Positions 1 to 6,784 of a DNA stretch of 14,832 bases are shown in pieces. Source of the stretch: Pseudomonadota bacterium (GTDB lineage: Bacteria > Pseudomonadota > Alphaproteobacteria > Reyranellales > Reyranellaceae); NCBI GenBank assembly GCA_023386865.1, contig JAEWIV010000341.1, forward strand, positions 1-14,832, read 5' to 3'. A program made the translations under genes and the position numbers. Below the pieces are notes generated by a model, which made no database searches, had not been told where the DNA came from, and was given only the letters and a program-made list of their open reading frames with translations. Numbering within the stretch: position 1 is the first letter of the stretch; every line of letters begins with the position of its first letter.

Positions 1-854
1 ACCTGGTGCGCATCGACTGGAACGCCTCGGCGGCGCTCCTCGAGAAGCTCGTCGACTACGAGGCCGTGCATACCATCCGGTCGTGGCGCGATCTCAAGAA
101 CCGCCTGGATTCGGACCGCCGCTGCTTCGCCATGTTCCATCCGCGCATGCCCGACGAGCCGTTGATCTTCGTCGAGGTCGCGCTGGTCGACGGCATGGCG
201 GGCAACGTGCAACGCCTGCTCGACGCGCGCGCCGAGACGAGCGATCCCAAGCACGCCAACACGGCGATCTTCTACTCGATTTCGAACTGCCAGCAGGGTC
301 TGGCCGGCATCAGCTTCGGCAACTTCCTGATCAAGCGCGTGGCCGAGCAGCTTGCGCGCGACCTGCCCAACATCAAGGACTTCGCCACGCTGTCGCCGAT
401 CCCAGGCCTGCGCCAGCATGTCGACGGCCGCCTGAAGACCGAAGGCGACGGCGCGTTGACGGCGTCGGAGATCGCCTCGCTGGTGCCGGTGACCAACCAG
501 GCCGCCGGCGCCGCCGCCGTGCGCCAGCTGCTCGACCGGCCGAGCTGGTGGGAAGTGCCGGCGATCGACAAGGCGCTGCGGCCCATCCTGTCGCGGCTCG
601 CCGCGCGCTACCTCACCACGACCGACGAGAGGGGCCGCGCGCTCGATCGCGTGGCGCATTTCCACCTCGGCAACGGCGCGGTCGTCGAGCGCCTCAACTG
701 GCTAGCCGACACCAGCGCCAACGGCCTGAAGCAGTCCTACGCCATGATGGTGAACTACCGCTACAAGCTGGGCGACGTCGACGCCAACCACGAGGCCTAC
801 GCCACCGGCAGGATCATCGCCAGCCGCGACGTGCGGGCGCTGGCGAGAGCCTGA
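1..854 (+). CDS. Malonyl-CoA decarboxylase, C-terminal part (5' truncated by window edge)
   Basis: This enzyme converts malonyl-CoA to acetyl-CoA and CO2, linking malonate or fatty-acid metabolism to the acetyl-CoA pool. The frame is open from the first base, and the GTG at position 6 is internal to the gene. About 283 codons are visible, against roughly 400-490 residues for the family, so the N-terminal helical domain lies outside the window. Family landmarks visible in order are FHPRMPDEPLIFVEVAL, SISNCQQGLAGISFG, LSPIPG (Ser codon 393-395) and HFHLGNGAVVERLNW (His codon 663-665). The Ser and His correspond to the catalytic pair as I recall it for human MLYCD, and the acyltransferase-like C-terminal domain is intact to its natural stop. 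It converges on the DUF3592 gene across a gap of about 146 bp. The family assignment is strong; the cellular pathway is inferred. Confidence 0.95.
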   Translation, partial: LVRIDWNASAALLEKLVDYEAVHTIRSWRDLKNRLDSDRRCFAMFHPRMPDEPLIFVEVALVDGMAGNVQRLLDARAETSDPKHANTAIFYSISNCQQGLAGISFGNFLIKRVAEQLARDLPNIKDFATLSPIPGLRQHVDGRLKTEGDGALTASEIASLVPVTNQAAGAAAVRQLLDRPSWWEVPAIDKALRPILSRLAARYLTTTDERGRALDRVAHFHLGNGAVVERLNWLADTSANGLKQSYAMMVNYRYKLGDVDANHEAYATGRIIASRDVRALARA

Positions 855-1000
855 CGCTCACCGCCCGGCCGGCAGCTGGGCGGTGCGAGCGAAAACGTCG
901 GATGAACGATGCAAAGAACGGCGCCATCCAGATGGCGCGATGCTCGATATATAACCCGAGTTCTTGATCGTGTCAACCGCCGCTGGTCGCGCCGTGCCGG
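855..1000. terminator. Convergent intergenic region with two stem-loops
   Basis: This gap separates the 3' ends of two converging genes. It holds two perfect inverted repeats. The first pairs CACCGCCC (859-866) with GGGCGGTG (878-885) around an 11-nt loop, five bases after the decarboxylase stop. The second pairs GCGCCAT (921-927) with ATGGCGC (932-938) around a 4-nt loop. Neither is followed by a clear T-run on either strand, so a bidirectional terminator is inferred from position and dyad symmetry only. Confidence 0.4.
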
Positions 1001-1582
1001 CTAGAGAGGATCGCCCTCACGTTGCGCCCGGGCGACGCGTTCGGTGGCGCCCTCCTCGTTCATGCTGCCGATGCCCTGCGCCGCCTTGGTTCGCACCCAC
1101 CAGCCGACCAGCAGCATGAACGCGCCGATGCCCGACAGCACCAGCGCGAACGAGCTCGGCCCCGGCTCGAGATAGGCCACGGCCGGATTGGCGGGATCGT
1201 AGGCGACCTTGGCCGGCGAGCCGATCGGATGGCGCTCGCGCATCTTGGCGGCGCCGGCGGAGTTCTGCATTCCGAAGTCGTAGGGCTCGACGCCGCCCGC
1301 CACATAGTCGCGGTCGCCGACGCGATACTGATAGATCACATGGAAGCTGTTCCAGCCGTCCTCGATCGAGCGCCCGTCCATCCCGCGGCTGGTGGTGGTC
1401 TGGCGCAGCAGCTCGGCGCTGGTGATGGTCGCGGCCGCGCGCGGCCATTTGAGCGTCAGCGCGCCCATGACGACGCCATAGGCGCCGAGCGCCAGGATCA
1501 CGAGGCCGAGCACCATCACGTTGCGCCCGAACGCCATGCCGCCGCGGTTGGGAGCGGCCTTCCTCGATCGTCCGCGCGCCAC
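1001..1582 (-). CDS. DUF3592-type small membrane protein
   Basis: The protein has about 193 residues from a GTG start at 1582, or 178 from the ATG at 1537. It has two hydrophobic segments, one near the N terminus (VMVLGLVILALGAYGVVMG) and one near the C terminus (FALVLSGIGAFMLLVGWWV). Between them lies a soluble beta-rich stretch with a YQYRVGDRDY-like motif followed by G-PAKVAYDPANP, which is the DUF3592 pattern. I prefer the GTG because AGGA lies 6 nt upstream of it, overlapping the end of the lactonase gene, while the ATG has no visible ribosome site. The extra residues would be a basic cytoplasmic N terminus (ARGRSRK). It is the last gene of the leftward operon, 8 nt after the lactonase stop. 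No function is known for the family, and any link to the catabolic genes is by position only. Confidence 0.75.
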   Translation of the reverse strand: MARGRSRKAAPNRGGMAFGRNVMVLGLVILALGAYGVVMGALTLKWPRAAATITSAELLRQTTTSRGMDGRSIEDGWNSFHVIYQYRVGDRDYVAGGVEPYDFGMQNSAGAAKMRERHPIGSPAKVAYDPANPAVAYLEPGPSSFALVLSGIGAFMLLVGWWVRTKAAQGIGSMNEEGATERVARAQREGDPL

Positions 1583-1590
1583 GAGCAGTC

Positions 1591-2523
1591 CTACTTGTTC
1601 AGGTATTCGAGCTTGAGGCCCGGACGCGGCCATTCGAAGCTCACGAGCTTGCCGGTGAGCGACAGCGTGGCGAAGGCGGTGCGCAGGTCCTTGCCGCCGA
1701 AGCAGACGTTGGTGACCATGGCGTCGGGCAGCTTGTACTGGGTCACCGACTTGCCGTCGGGGGAGATGTCGGAGACCGCGCCGGTGATCAGCGTGGCGAC
1801 GCAGATATGGCCCGCCGAATCGACCGCGAGCGAATCGAACATCTGGTAGCCGCCGAGACCGACGACGACGCGGCCCTTCTCGCCGCGGTACGGCCCATTG
1901 GCCGACTTGATCTCGCCGGGCGCCGAGAGCTCGAAGGACCAGCAGCGCGCAGTCGGCGTCTCGACGACATAGAGCGCCCTGCCGTCGGGCGAGAGGCCGC
2001 AGCCGTTGGGCCGCTCCAGCGGGAAGATCTTCTCCTCGATCTTCGAACCATCGGCCTTGGCGTAGTAGACGGCGCCGCGGTCGTTGTCGCGCTCGCGGGT
2101 CTTGCCGAGGTCGGTGAACCAGAAGCCGCCGGCATCGTCGAACACCAGGTCGTTGGGCCCGTTCAGCTTGCGCCCATTGCAGGAGTCGTAAAGCGTCTCG
2201 AACTTGCCGGTCTCGGGATCGACCACCTGGATCGAGCCGCCTTTGTAGTCGGCCGGCGCGGTGCCGGGAAACGTGCGGCCGTCCGGCAGCTTGATCCAGT
2301 TGAAGCCGCCGTTGTTGGTCACGTAGATCTTGCCGTTGGGACCCATGGCCGCGCCGTTGGGGCCGCCGCCGAGATTGGCGATCACGTGCTGCTTGCCGTC
2401 CGGCATGATCCGCGTCAGCGTCTGGCGCGCGATCTCGACCAGGATCACCGAGCCGTCGGGCATGGCGACGGGGCCTTCGGGAAATTTGAGGCCCGAGGCG
2501 ATCTCCTTGTGCGGTGTCGTCAT
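1591..2523 (-). CDS. SMP-30/gluconolactonase/LRE-family protein
   Basis: This is a 310-residue six-bladed beta-propeller of the SMP-30/gluconolactonase family, whose known members are metal-dependent lactonases that hydrolyse sugar or other lactones. Family landmarks are FPEGP (Glu16, expected metal ligand), NGPNDLVFD, PNGCGLSPDGRALYVVET and FDSLAVDSAGH (expected metal Asp). Repeated PDG turns mark successive blades. The length fits the family and no signal peptide is visible, so it should be cytoplasmic. The ATG at 2523 is preceded by an AGGGGG ribosome site and lies 8 nt after the stop of the upstream isomerase, indicating translational coupling. The neighbouring PaaG-type isomerases suggest the substrate could be a lactone arising in ring or acyl-CoA catabolism, but this is inference and the true substrate cannot be read from the sequence. 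Confidence 0.9.
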   Translation of the reverse strand: MTTPHKEIASGLKFPEGPVAMPDGSVILVEIARQTLTRIMPDGKQHVIANLGGGPNGAAMGPNGKIYVTNNGGFNWIKLPDGRTFPGTAPADYKGGSIQVVDPETGKFETLYDSCNGRKLNGPNDLVFDDAGGFWFTDLGKTRERDNDRGAVYYAKADGSKIEEKIFPLERPNGCGLSPDGRALYVVETPTARCWSFELSAPGEIKSANGPYRGEKGRVVVGLGGYQMFDSLAVDSAGHICVATLITGAVSDISPDGKSVTQYKLPDAMVTNVCFGGKDLRTAFATLSLTGKLVSFEWPRPGLKLEYLNK

Positions 2524-2531
2524 GCTTCCCC

Positions 2532-3314
2532 CTACTTGCCCTTGAAGCTGGGCTTGCGCTTGGCGAGGAAGGCCATGACGCCTTCCTTGAAATCCTCGCT
2601 GCGGCCGAGCTCGCGCTGGAAGTCGCGCTCGAGGTCGAGCTGCTCGGTGAGCGCATTGCCGGAGGCGCGGTTCATCGCCTCCTTGATGCGCGCCAAGGAC
2701 AAGGTCGGCCCGTCGGCCAAGCCGCGCGCCACGTCGGTCGCCGTCTTCATCAGCTCGCCGTCCTCGACGACGTCCCAGATCAGGCCCCAATCCTTGGCCT
2801 GCTCGGCGCTGATCTTGGGCGCCAGCATCGCGAGCGCGCGGGCCCGCTGCTCGCCGACCAGGCGCGGCAGGAACCAGGTGCTGCCGCCGTCCGGCAGCAG
2901 CCCGATGCGGGCGAAGGCCTGCAGGAAGCTCGCGGACTTCGCAGCGATGGCGATGTCGGCGGCGAGCGCGAAGCTCATGCCGACGCCGGCCGCCGGTCCG
3001 TTCACGGCCGCCACGATCGGCTTGGGCACCGAGCGCATCAGACGGATCACGGGATTGAAGAACTTGTCGAGCGCCGAGCCCGAATCGCCTTCCCTGCCGC
3101 GGTCGGGATCGCTCAAATCCGCGCCGGCGCAGAAGCCGCGGCCGGCGCCGGTCAGCAGCACGGCGCGCACCGCGCCGTCGCCGGCGAGCGTCTCCCAGCA
3201 ATCCTTCAGCTCGGCGATCATCTTGCGTGACACGGCATTGAGCTTGTCGGGCGCATTGAGCGTCAGCGTGGCCAGGCCCTGGTCGTGCGCGACGGTGATC
3301 GTGGTGTAGTTCAT
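2532..3314 (-). CDS. Enoyl-CoA hydratase/isomerase family protein, PaaG-like (copy 1)
   Basis: This is a 260-residue crotonase-superfamily enzyme acting on CoA thioesters. The oxyanion-hole segments are visible as GRGFCAGADL (residues about 58-67) and NGPAAGVGM (105-113). The segment ARIGLLPDGGSTW carries Asp142 at the position of the catalytic Asp of PaaG and dienoyl-CoA isomerases, and Phe appears where hydratases carry their first catalytic Glu, so isomerase chemistry is likelier than hydration. The C terminus (LDLERDFQRELGRS, EGVMAFLAKRKPSFKGK) follows E. coli PaaG, as I recall that sequence, closely. It starts 4 nt after the stop of the second PaaG-like gene and ends 8 nt before the lactonase. 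Compared with its neighbour it has GGS instead of GGT after the active-site Asp and lacks a short insert near residue 75. The family is certain; the substrate is unknown. Confidence 0.93.
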   Translation of the reverse strand: MNYTTITVAHDQGLATLTLNAPDKLNAVSRKMIAELKDCWETLAGDGAVRAVLLTGAGRGFCAGADLSDPDRGREGDSGSALDKFFNPVIRLMRSVPKPIVAAVNGPAAGVGMSFALAADIAIAAKSASFLQAFARIGLLPDGGSTWFLPRLVGEQRARALAMLAPKISAEQAKDWGLIWDVVEDGELMKTATDVARGLADGPTLSLARIKEAMNRASGNALTEQLDLERDFQRELGRSEDFKEGVMAFLAKRKPSFKGK

Positions 3315-3318
3315 GGTC

Positions 3319-4116
3319 TTAGCGTCCCGCGAACTGCGCCGGCCGCTTGGCGAGGAAGGCCGCCACGCCCTCCTTGAAATCGGCGCTGCGGCCAAGCTCG
3401 CGCTGGCTGTCGCGCTCGAGATCGAGCTGCTGGTCGAGCGTGTTGGTGGCGGCCGCGTTGATCGCCTGCTTGATCGCGGCATAGGAGAGCGTCGGCCCGC
3501 CCGCGAGCTGGCGCGCGAGTTTCGTCGCCTCGGCCATCAGCGCATCGTCGTCGACCGCCTGCCAGATCATGCCCATGCGCTCGGCCTCCTCGGCCGTCAT
3601 CGACTTGCCCAGCATGGCGAGGCCGCGGGCGCGCGCGTCGCCCACGGTGCGCGGCAGGAACCAGGTGCCGCCGAGATCGGGCACCAGCGAGATGCGCACG
3701 AACGCCTGGTCGAAGCGCGCCGACCGCGCCGCCAGGACGATGTCGCAGGCGAGCGCGAAGTTGGCGCCGCCGCCTGCCGCCACGCCGTTGATCGCGCCGA
3801 CGATCGGCTTGGGCAGCGCGCGCATGGCGCGGATCATGGGATTGAAGATGCGGTCCATGTTGGCGCCGAGGTCGGGTGGCACGTTGGCCGTCGAATCGAC
3901 CGTGCCGCCGCCCGCGAGATCGGCGCCGGCGCAGAAGCCGCGGCCGAGCCCCGTCAGCAACACGCAGCGGATGTCGGGATCGCGCTTGGCACGGGCGAGC
4001 TCGTGGTTCATGGCCTCGATCAGCGCATTGCTCATGGCGTTGAGGCGCTGCGGCCGATTGAGCATCAGGGTTAGGACGCCGCCTTCGAGCGCGGCGATGA
4101 CGGGAGTTCGTTCCAT
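3319..4116 (-). CDS. Enoyl-CoA hydratase/isomerase family protein, PaaG-like (copy 2)
   Basis: This is a 265-residue crotonase-fold enzyme and the first gene of the leftward operon. Landmarks are LNRPQRLNAM, GRGFCAGADL, NGVAAGGGA and RISLVPDLGGTWFLP, with Asp147 matching the catalytic Asp of PaaG. The C-terminal stretch TNTLDQQLDLERDSQRELGR and FKEGVAAFLAKRP is almost that of E. coli PaaG as I recall it, so it is the closer of the two copies to 2-(1,2-epoxy-1,2-dihydrophenyl)acetyl-CoA isomerase. No other phenylacetate-pathway gene (paaABCDE, paaZ, paaK) is in the window, so the specific substrate should not be assumed. The ATG at 4116 has no strong ribosome site. The upstream gap of 84 bp to the divergent flavodoxin gene holds a palindrome that could be an operator for this operon. 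Confidence 0.93.
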   Translation of the reverse strand: MERTPVIAALEGGVLTLMLNRPQRLNAMSNALIEAMNHELARAKRDPDIRCVLLTGLGRGFCAGADLAGGGTVDSTANVPPDLGANMDRIFNPMIRAMRALPKPIVGAINGVAAGGGANFALACDIVLAARSARFDQAFVRISLVPDLGGTWFLPRTVGDARARGLAMLGKSMTAEEAERMGMIWQAVDDDALMAEATKLARQLAGGPTLSYAAIKQAINAAATNTLDQQLDLERDSQRELGRSADFKEGVAAFLAKRPAQFAGR

Positions 4117-4140
4117 GGCAAGGCAGCCTTACACGGGTGC

Positions 4141-4157
4141 CGATGGCCGCGCCATCG
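4141..4157. promoter_or_regulatory. Palindrome between divergent genes, candidate operator
   Basis: CGATGGC (4141-4147) and GCCATCG (4151-4157) form a perfect 7-bp dyad around CGC. It lies 24 bp upstream of the isomerase start at 4116 and 43 bp upstream of the flavodoxin start at 4201. The position suits a repressor site for one or both genes. No adjacent regulator gene is present, so the cognate protein is unknown, and 7-bp dyads do arise by chance in GC-rich DNA. Confidence 0.35.
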
Positions 4158-4200
4158 GGTCGCGTCGCATCGCGGCACGTGCTGGCCTATCCCCTCGGCG

Positions 4201-4647
4201 ATGGCCACGATCCTGATCCTGGTCGGCACCGAATCGGGCAACGCCCAGATGGTGGCCGACGCGCTGAAGCCGGTGCTCGAAGCGGCCGGCCATGCCGTCG
4301 ACGTCACGGACCGGGCCGCGACGAGCGCCGACCTCGTCGCACACGACGTCCTGCTGGTGGTCTGCGCCACGCACGGCTCGGGCGACATCCCGACCAACAT
4401 CCTGCCGCTCGTCGAGACGCTGGAGCGCGAGCGCCCCGACCTCTCGGGCCACCGCTACGGCGTCATCGCGCTCGGCGACATGACCTACCAGGACACGTTC
4501 TGCGGCGGCGGCAAGAAGGTCGACAAGGTCCTCGAGCTTTGCGGCGCACGACGGCTGGGCGACCGGCTGGAGGTCGATGCCTCGAGCCAGCCCCTGCCCG
4601 ACACCGAGGCGCTGGGTTGGGTCGAGGGCTGGAAGGTCCTGGTCTAG
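4201..4647 (+). CDS. mioC: Flavodoxin-domain protein, MioC-like
   Basis: This is a 148-residue FMN-binding flavodoxin domain. The phosphate-binding loop is GTESGNAQ (residues 9-16), the isoalloxazine-contacting loops are ATHGSGDIPTN and GDMTYQDTFCGGGKKVD, and the protein ends shortly after the last strand. The THG-GDIP-N and DTFCG patterns match E. coli MioC as I recall it more closely than short-chain flavodoxins. MioC is a cytoplasmic electron carrier reported to support biotin synthase; whether this protein does so is not shown here. It stands alone, divergent from the isomerase operon and convergent with the cyclase of the next operon, whose stop codon is only 7 nt away. The ATG at 4201 has no good ribosome site but no better in-frame start exists. 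Confidence 0.88.
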   Translation: MATILILVGTESGNAQMVADALKPVLEAAGHAVDVTDRAATSADLVAHDVLLVVCATHGSGDIPTNILPLVETLERERPDLSGHRYGVIALGDMTYQDTFCGGGKKVDKVLELCGARRLGDRLEVDASSQPLPDTEALGWVEGWKVLV

Positions 4648-4654
4648 CAAGCTT

Positions 4655-5749
4655 CTAATCCGGCAGCGTGTAGATCTCGACCGGCTCGCGAATGCCGCGC
4701 AGCCGATGCTTGCCGAGCGACTTCATCGGCACCGTGCAGACTTCGTGGATTTCGGCCGAGGCGCAGACCTTCACGCCCAGCGCCTTGGTCATGCCTTCGA
4801 GCCGGGCCGCGCGATTGACGGCGGGACCGATCACGGTGAAGTCGAGCCGGTCCTCGGTGCCGACATTGCCGAAGGTGACGTCGCCGACATGCAGACCGAT
4901 GCCGAAGCGCAGCGGCTCGCGGCCGCCCGAGGCGCGCGCCTCGTTTGCCGCCTCGATGTCGCCGATCAGCCGGCGCGCCGCGGCGACCGCCTGACCGGTG
5001 ACCATCGGCAGGAACAGCGCATCCTCGGCCGGGAAATAGCCCATCACGCCGTCGCCGATGAACTTCAGGATCTCGCCGCCGTTGGACGACAGCGCGTCGC
5101 CCACCAGCTGCAGGTAGTTGTTCAGGAGGTCGAGCAGCTCGTCCGCCGGCATGCGCTCGTTCATGCCGGTGAAGTCGCGCAGGTCCGAGAACCACAGCAC
5201 GGCGCGGATCGCCTCGCCTTCGCCGCGGCGGATGGCGCCGTTCAGCACGCGCTGGCCGACCTCGGGCCCGAGGTAGGTGTTGGCGACGGTCTCGGCGATG
5301 CTGCGCTCGACATGCATCTCGGTCACCGCGCCCATCATGTCGACCAGGCGCACCAGGTCGGCGATGTCGTCGTCCGAAAATCCCGCGCGGCTGTCCGTGG
5401 TGAAGGTCACGACGGGCGCCGGCCCCTCGCGACGGATGCGCATGGGCAGGGCGAGGTAGTCGGCGCCGCCGTCGGCCTTGAGCTCGTGCAGCAGCACGTG
5501 ATCGTGCTCGGTGAGGTGGCCCAGCCGATGTCGGACCAGCTTGCCCTGCTCGCGCGCCGCCTGCAGTGGGCTGCCGATATAGGCCTGCGTGAACTGGATG
5601 CCCCAGGCGCGGCCGATCTCCCGCACCTTCTCGCCGCGCCGCCATTCGTAGCCCATGGCCTGGAGCTGCGGGTGGACGAGCTGCAGGCCGATATAGGCGC
5701 GCCATACCGGGATGCCGGTCTTGAGAACCTGCTTCATCAGCTGGTCCAT
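4655..5749 (-). CDS. Class III adenylate/guanylate cyclase, last gene of the thiolase operon
   Basis: The enzyme forms cAMP (or cGMP) from the nucleoside triphosphate. From the ATG at 5749 it has 364 residues. An N-terminal sensor-like region (about 1-175, containing VWRAYIGLQLVHPQLQ and MGYEWRRG) precedes the cyclase homology domain. Metal ligands are Asp189 (FSDLRDFT) and Asp233 (IGDGVMGYF), and the transition-state residues are Asn312 and Arg316 (GPAVNRAARLEG), so it should be active. The frame continues upstream as protein-like sequence (VVEWLAHDGRLIARPAEF) resembling the conserved start of this family, back to the dehydrogenase stop. No ATG, GTG or TTG occurs there until position 6043, deep inside the dehydrogenase. 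A CTG at 5842 overlapping that TGA may be the real start, giving 395 residues. It is co-oriented with thiolase and dehydrogenase and probably co-transcribed. Confidence 0.9.
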   Translation of the reverse strand: MDQLMKQVLKTGIPVWRAYIGLQLVHPQLQAMGYEWRRGEKVREIGRAWGIQFTQAYIGSPLQAAREQGKLVRHRLGHLTEHDHVLLHELKADGGADYLALPMRIRREGPAPVVTFTTDSRAGFSDDDIADLVRLVDMMGAVTEMHVERSIAETVANTYLGPEVGQRVLNGAIRRGEGEAIRAVLWFSDLRDFTGMNERMPADELLDLLNNYLQLVGDALSSNGGEILKFIGDGVMGYFPAEDALFLPMVTGQAVAAARRLIGDIEAANEARASGGREPLRFGIGLHVGDVTFGNVGTEDRLDFTVIGPAVNRAARLEGMTKALGVKVCASAEIHEVCTVPMKSLGKHRLRGIREPVEIYTLPD

Positions 5750-5838
5750 GAATTCGGCCGGCCGCGCGATCAGCCGGCCGTCGTGCGCCAGCCACTCGAC
5801 GACCGGCGCCAGGCGATCGCCCGTGGCGACGCCCGCGT

Positions 5839-6732
5839 TCAGGAGCCGACCACCGCCGCCACCTCCTCGGTCGAGGTCCGATAGACCTTGCTGGTCGAGA
5901 GGTCGGCGATCTTCTCGATGTTGTCGGCGACGTCCTCCGGGGTGGGCGCGCGGCCCGCGATGCGCACGCCCGGCGCCTCGCGATACTCGATCCGCGCGAA
6001 GTAGCCGGCCCCGGCGCTCCAGATCTCCCCGGTGCGCTGGCACTGCTCGGAGCAGAGATAGGCGACCATGGGCGAGACGAAGGACGGATCGAGCTTGGCC
6101 AGCATCTCCGGCGTCATCAGGCTCTCGGTCATGCGCGTGCCGGCGACCGGCGCCAGCGCATTGACGAAGATGTTGTACTTCTGGCCTTCCAGCCTCAGCG
6201 CATTCATGAATCCCACGACCGCGAGCTTGGCGCCGCCGTAGTTGGACTGGCCGAAATTGCCGTAGATGCCCGAGTTCGACGAGGTGACGACGACGCGGCC
6301 ATAGGCCTTGGCGCGCATGATCGGCCAGGCGGCGTGGGTTACGTAGGCGGTACCGAGGAAGTGGACCTTCACCACGAAGTCGAAATCCTCGACCGTCATG
6401 TTGTGGAAGGTCTTGTCGCGCAGCACGCCCGCATTATTGACGACGATGTCGACCGTGCCGAAGGAATCGACGGCGGTCTTGACGATGTTTGCGGCACCCG
6501 CAGGGTCAGCCACCGAATCGTAGTTCGGCACGGCCTCCCCACCCGCCTTCTTGATCTCCGCTACGACCTTGTCGGCCGCTGCGTGGTCGCCACCCTTGCC
6601 GTCGACCGCGCCGCCCGGATCGTTCACCACCACCTTGGCACCGCGGCTGGCCAGCAGCAGCGCATGCGCGCGGCCGAGCCCATTGCCGGCACCGGTGACG
6701 ATGGCGACGCGATTGTCGAAGCGGATTGTCAT
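5839..6732 (-). CDS. SDR-family (3R)-hydroxyacyl-CoA dehydrogenase, MFE-2-like
   Basis: This is a 297-residue short-chain dehydrogenase related to the dehydrogenase part of peroxisomal multifunctional enzyme 2 (HSD17B4). It is expected to oxidise (3R)-hydroxyacyl-CoA to 3-ketoacyl-CoA with NAD+. The cofactor motif is TGAGNGLG (13-20), followed by VVVNDPGG, YDSV, NNAG (99-102), SSNSGIYGNFGQ with catalytic Ser152, and YGGAK with Tyr165 and Lys169. The C-terminal extension (TPEDVADNIEKIADLS) typical of this subgroup is present. There is no hydratase-2 or SCP2 domain, so it is a stand-alone dehydrogenase. The ATG at 6732 is supported by GGAG 8 nt upstream. It lies 52 nt after the thiolase, which would use its 3-ketoacyl-CoA product, and touches the cyclase frame at its stop codon. 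Confidence 0.93.
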   Translation of the reverse strand: MTIRFDNRVAIVTGAGNGLGRAHALLLASRGAKVVVNDPGGAVDGKGGDHAAADKVVAEIKKAGGEAVPNYDSVADPAGAANIVKTAVDSFGTVDIVVNNAGVLRDKTFHNMTVEDFDFVVKVHFLGTAYVTHAAWPIMRAKAYGRVVVTSSNSGIYGNFGQSNYGGAKLAVVGFMNALRLEGQKYNIFVNALAPVAGTRMTESLMTPEMLAKLDPSFVSPMVAYLCSEQCQRTGEIWSAGAGYFARIEYREAPGVRIAGRAPTPEDVADNIEKIADLSTSKVYRTSTEEVAAVVGS

Positions 6733-6784
6733 TCCTTGATCTCCATGTTTGTCGTCGTGTTCGCGGTTTCAAGTCCGCGTTGAA

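Noticed and set aside
83..967. A 294-codon frame overlapping malonyl-CoA decarboxylase in another phase
   Set aside because: The translation is low-complexity Arg/Ala/Pro-rich and the overlapping frame carries clear family motifs. It is a shadow frame.
1807..3309. A 500-codon plus-strand open frame antisense to the lactonase and first isomerase, and similar long frames at 3313-4074, 4577-5884 and 6749-8125
   Set aside because: They are antisense to strongly recognisable enzymes. Their translations are Arg/Ala/Gly/His-rich without domains, as expected from high-GC third positions opening the opposite strand.
6762..6779. CGCGG/CCGCG stem in the 52-nt thiolase-dehydrogenase gap as a terminator or attenuator
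   Set aside because: The stem is 5 bp with an 8-nt loop and no T-run, and such short GC dyads are frequent in this composition. The genes are more simply read as one operon.
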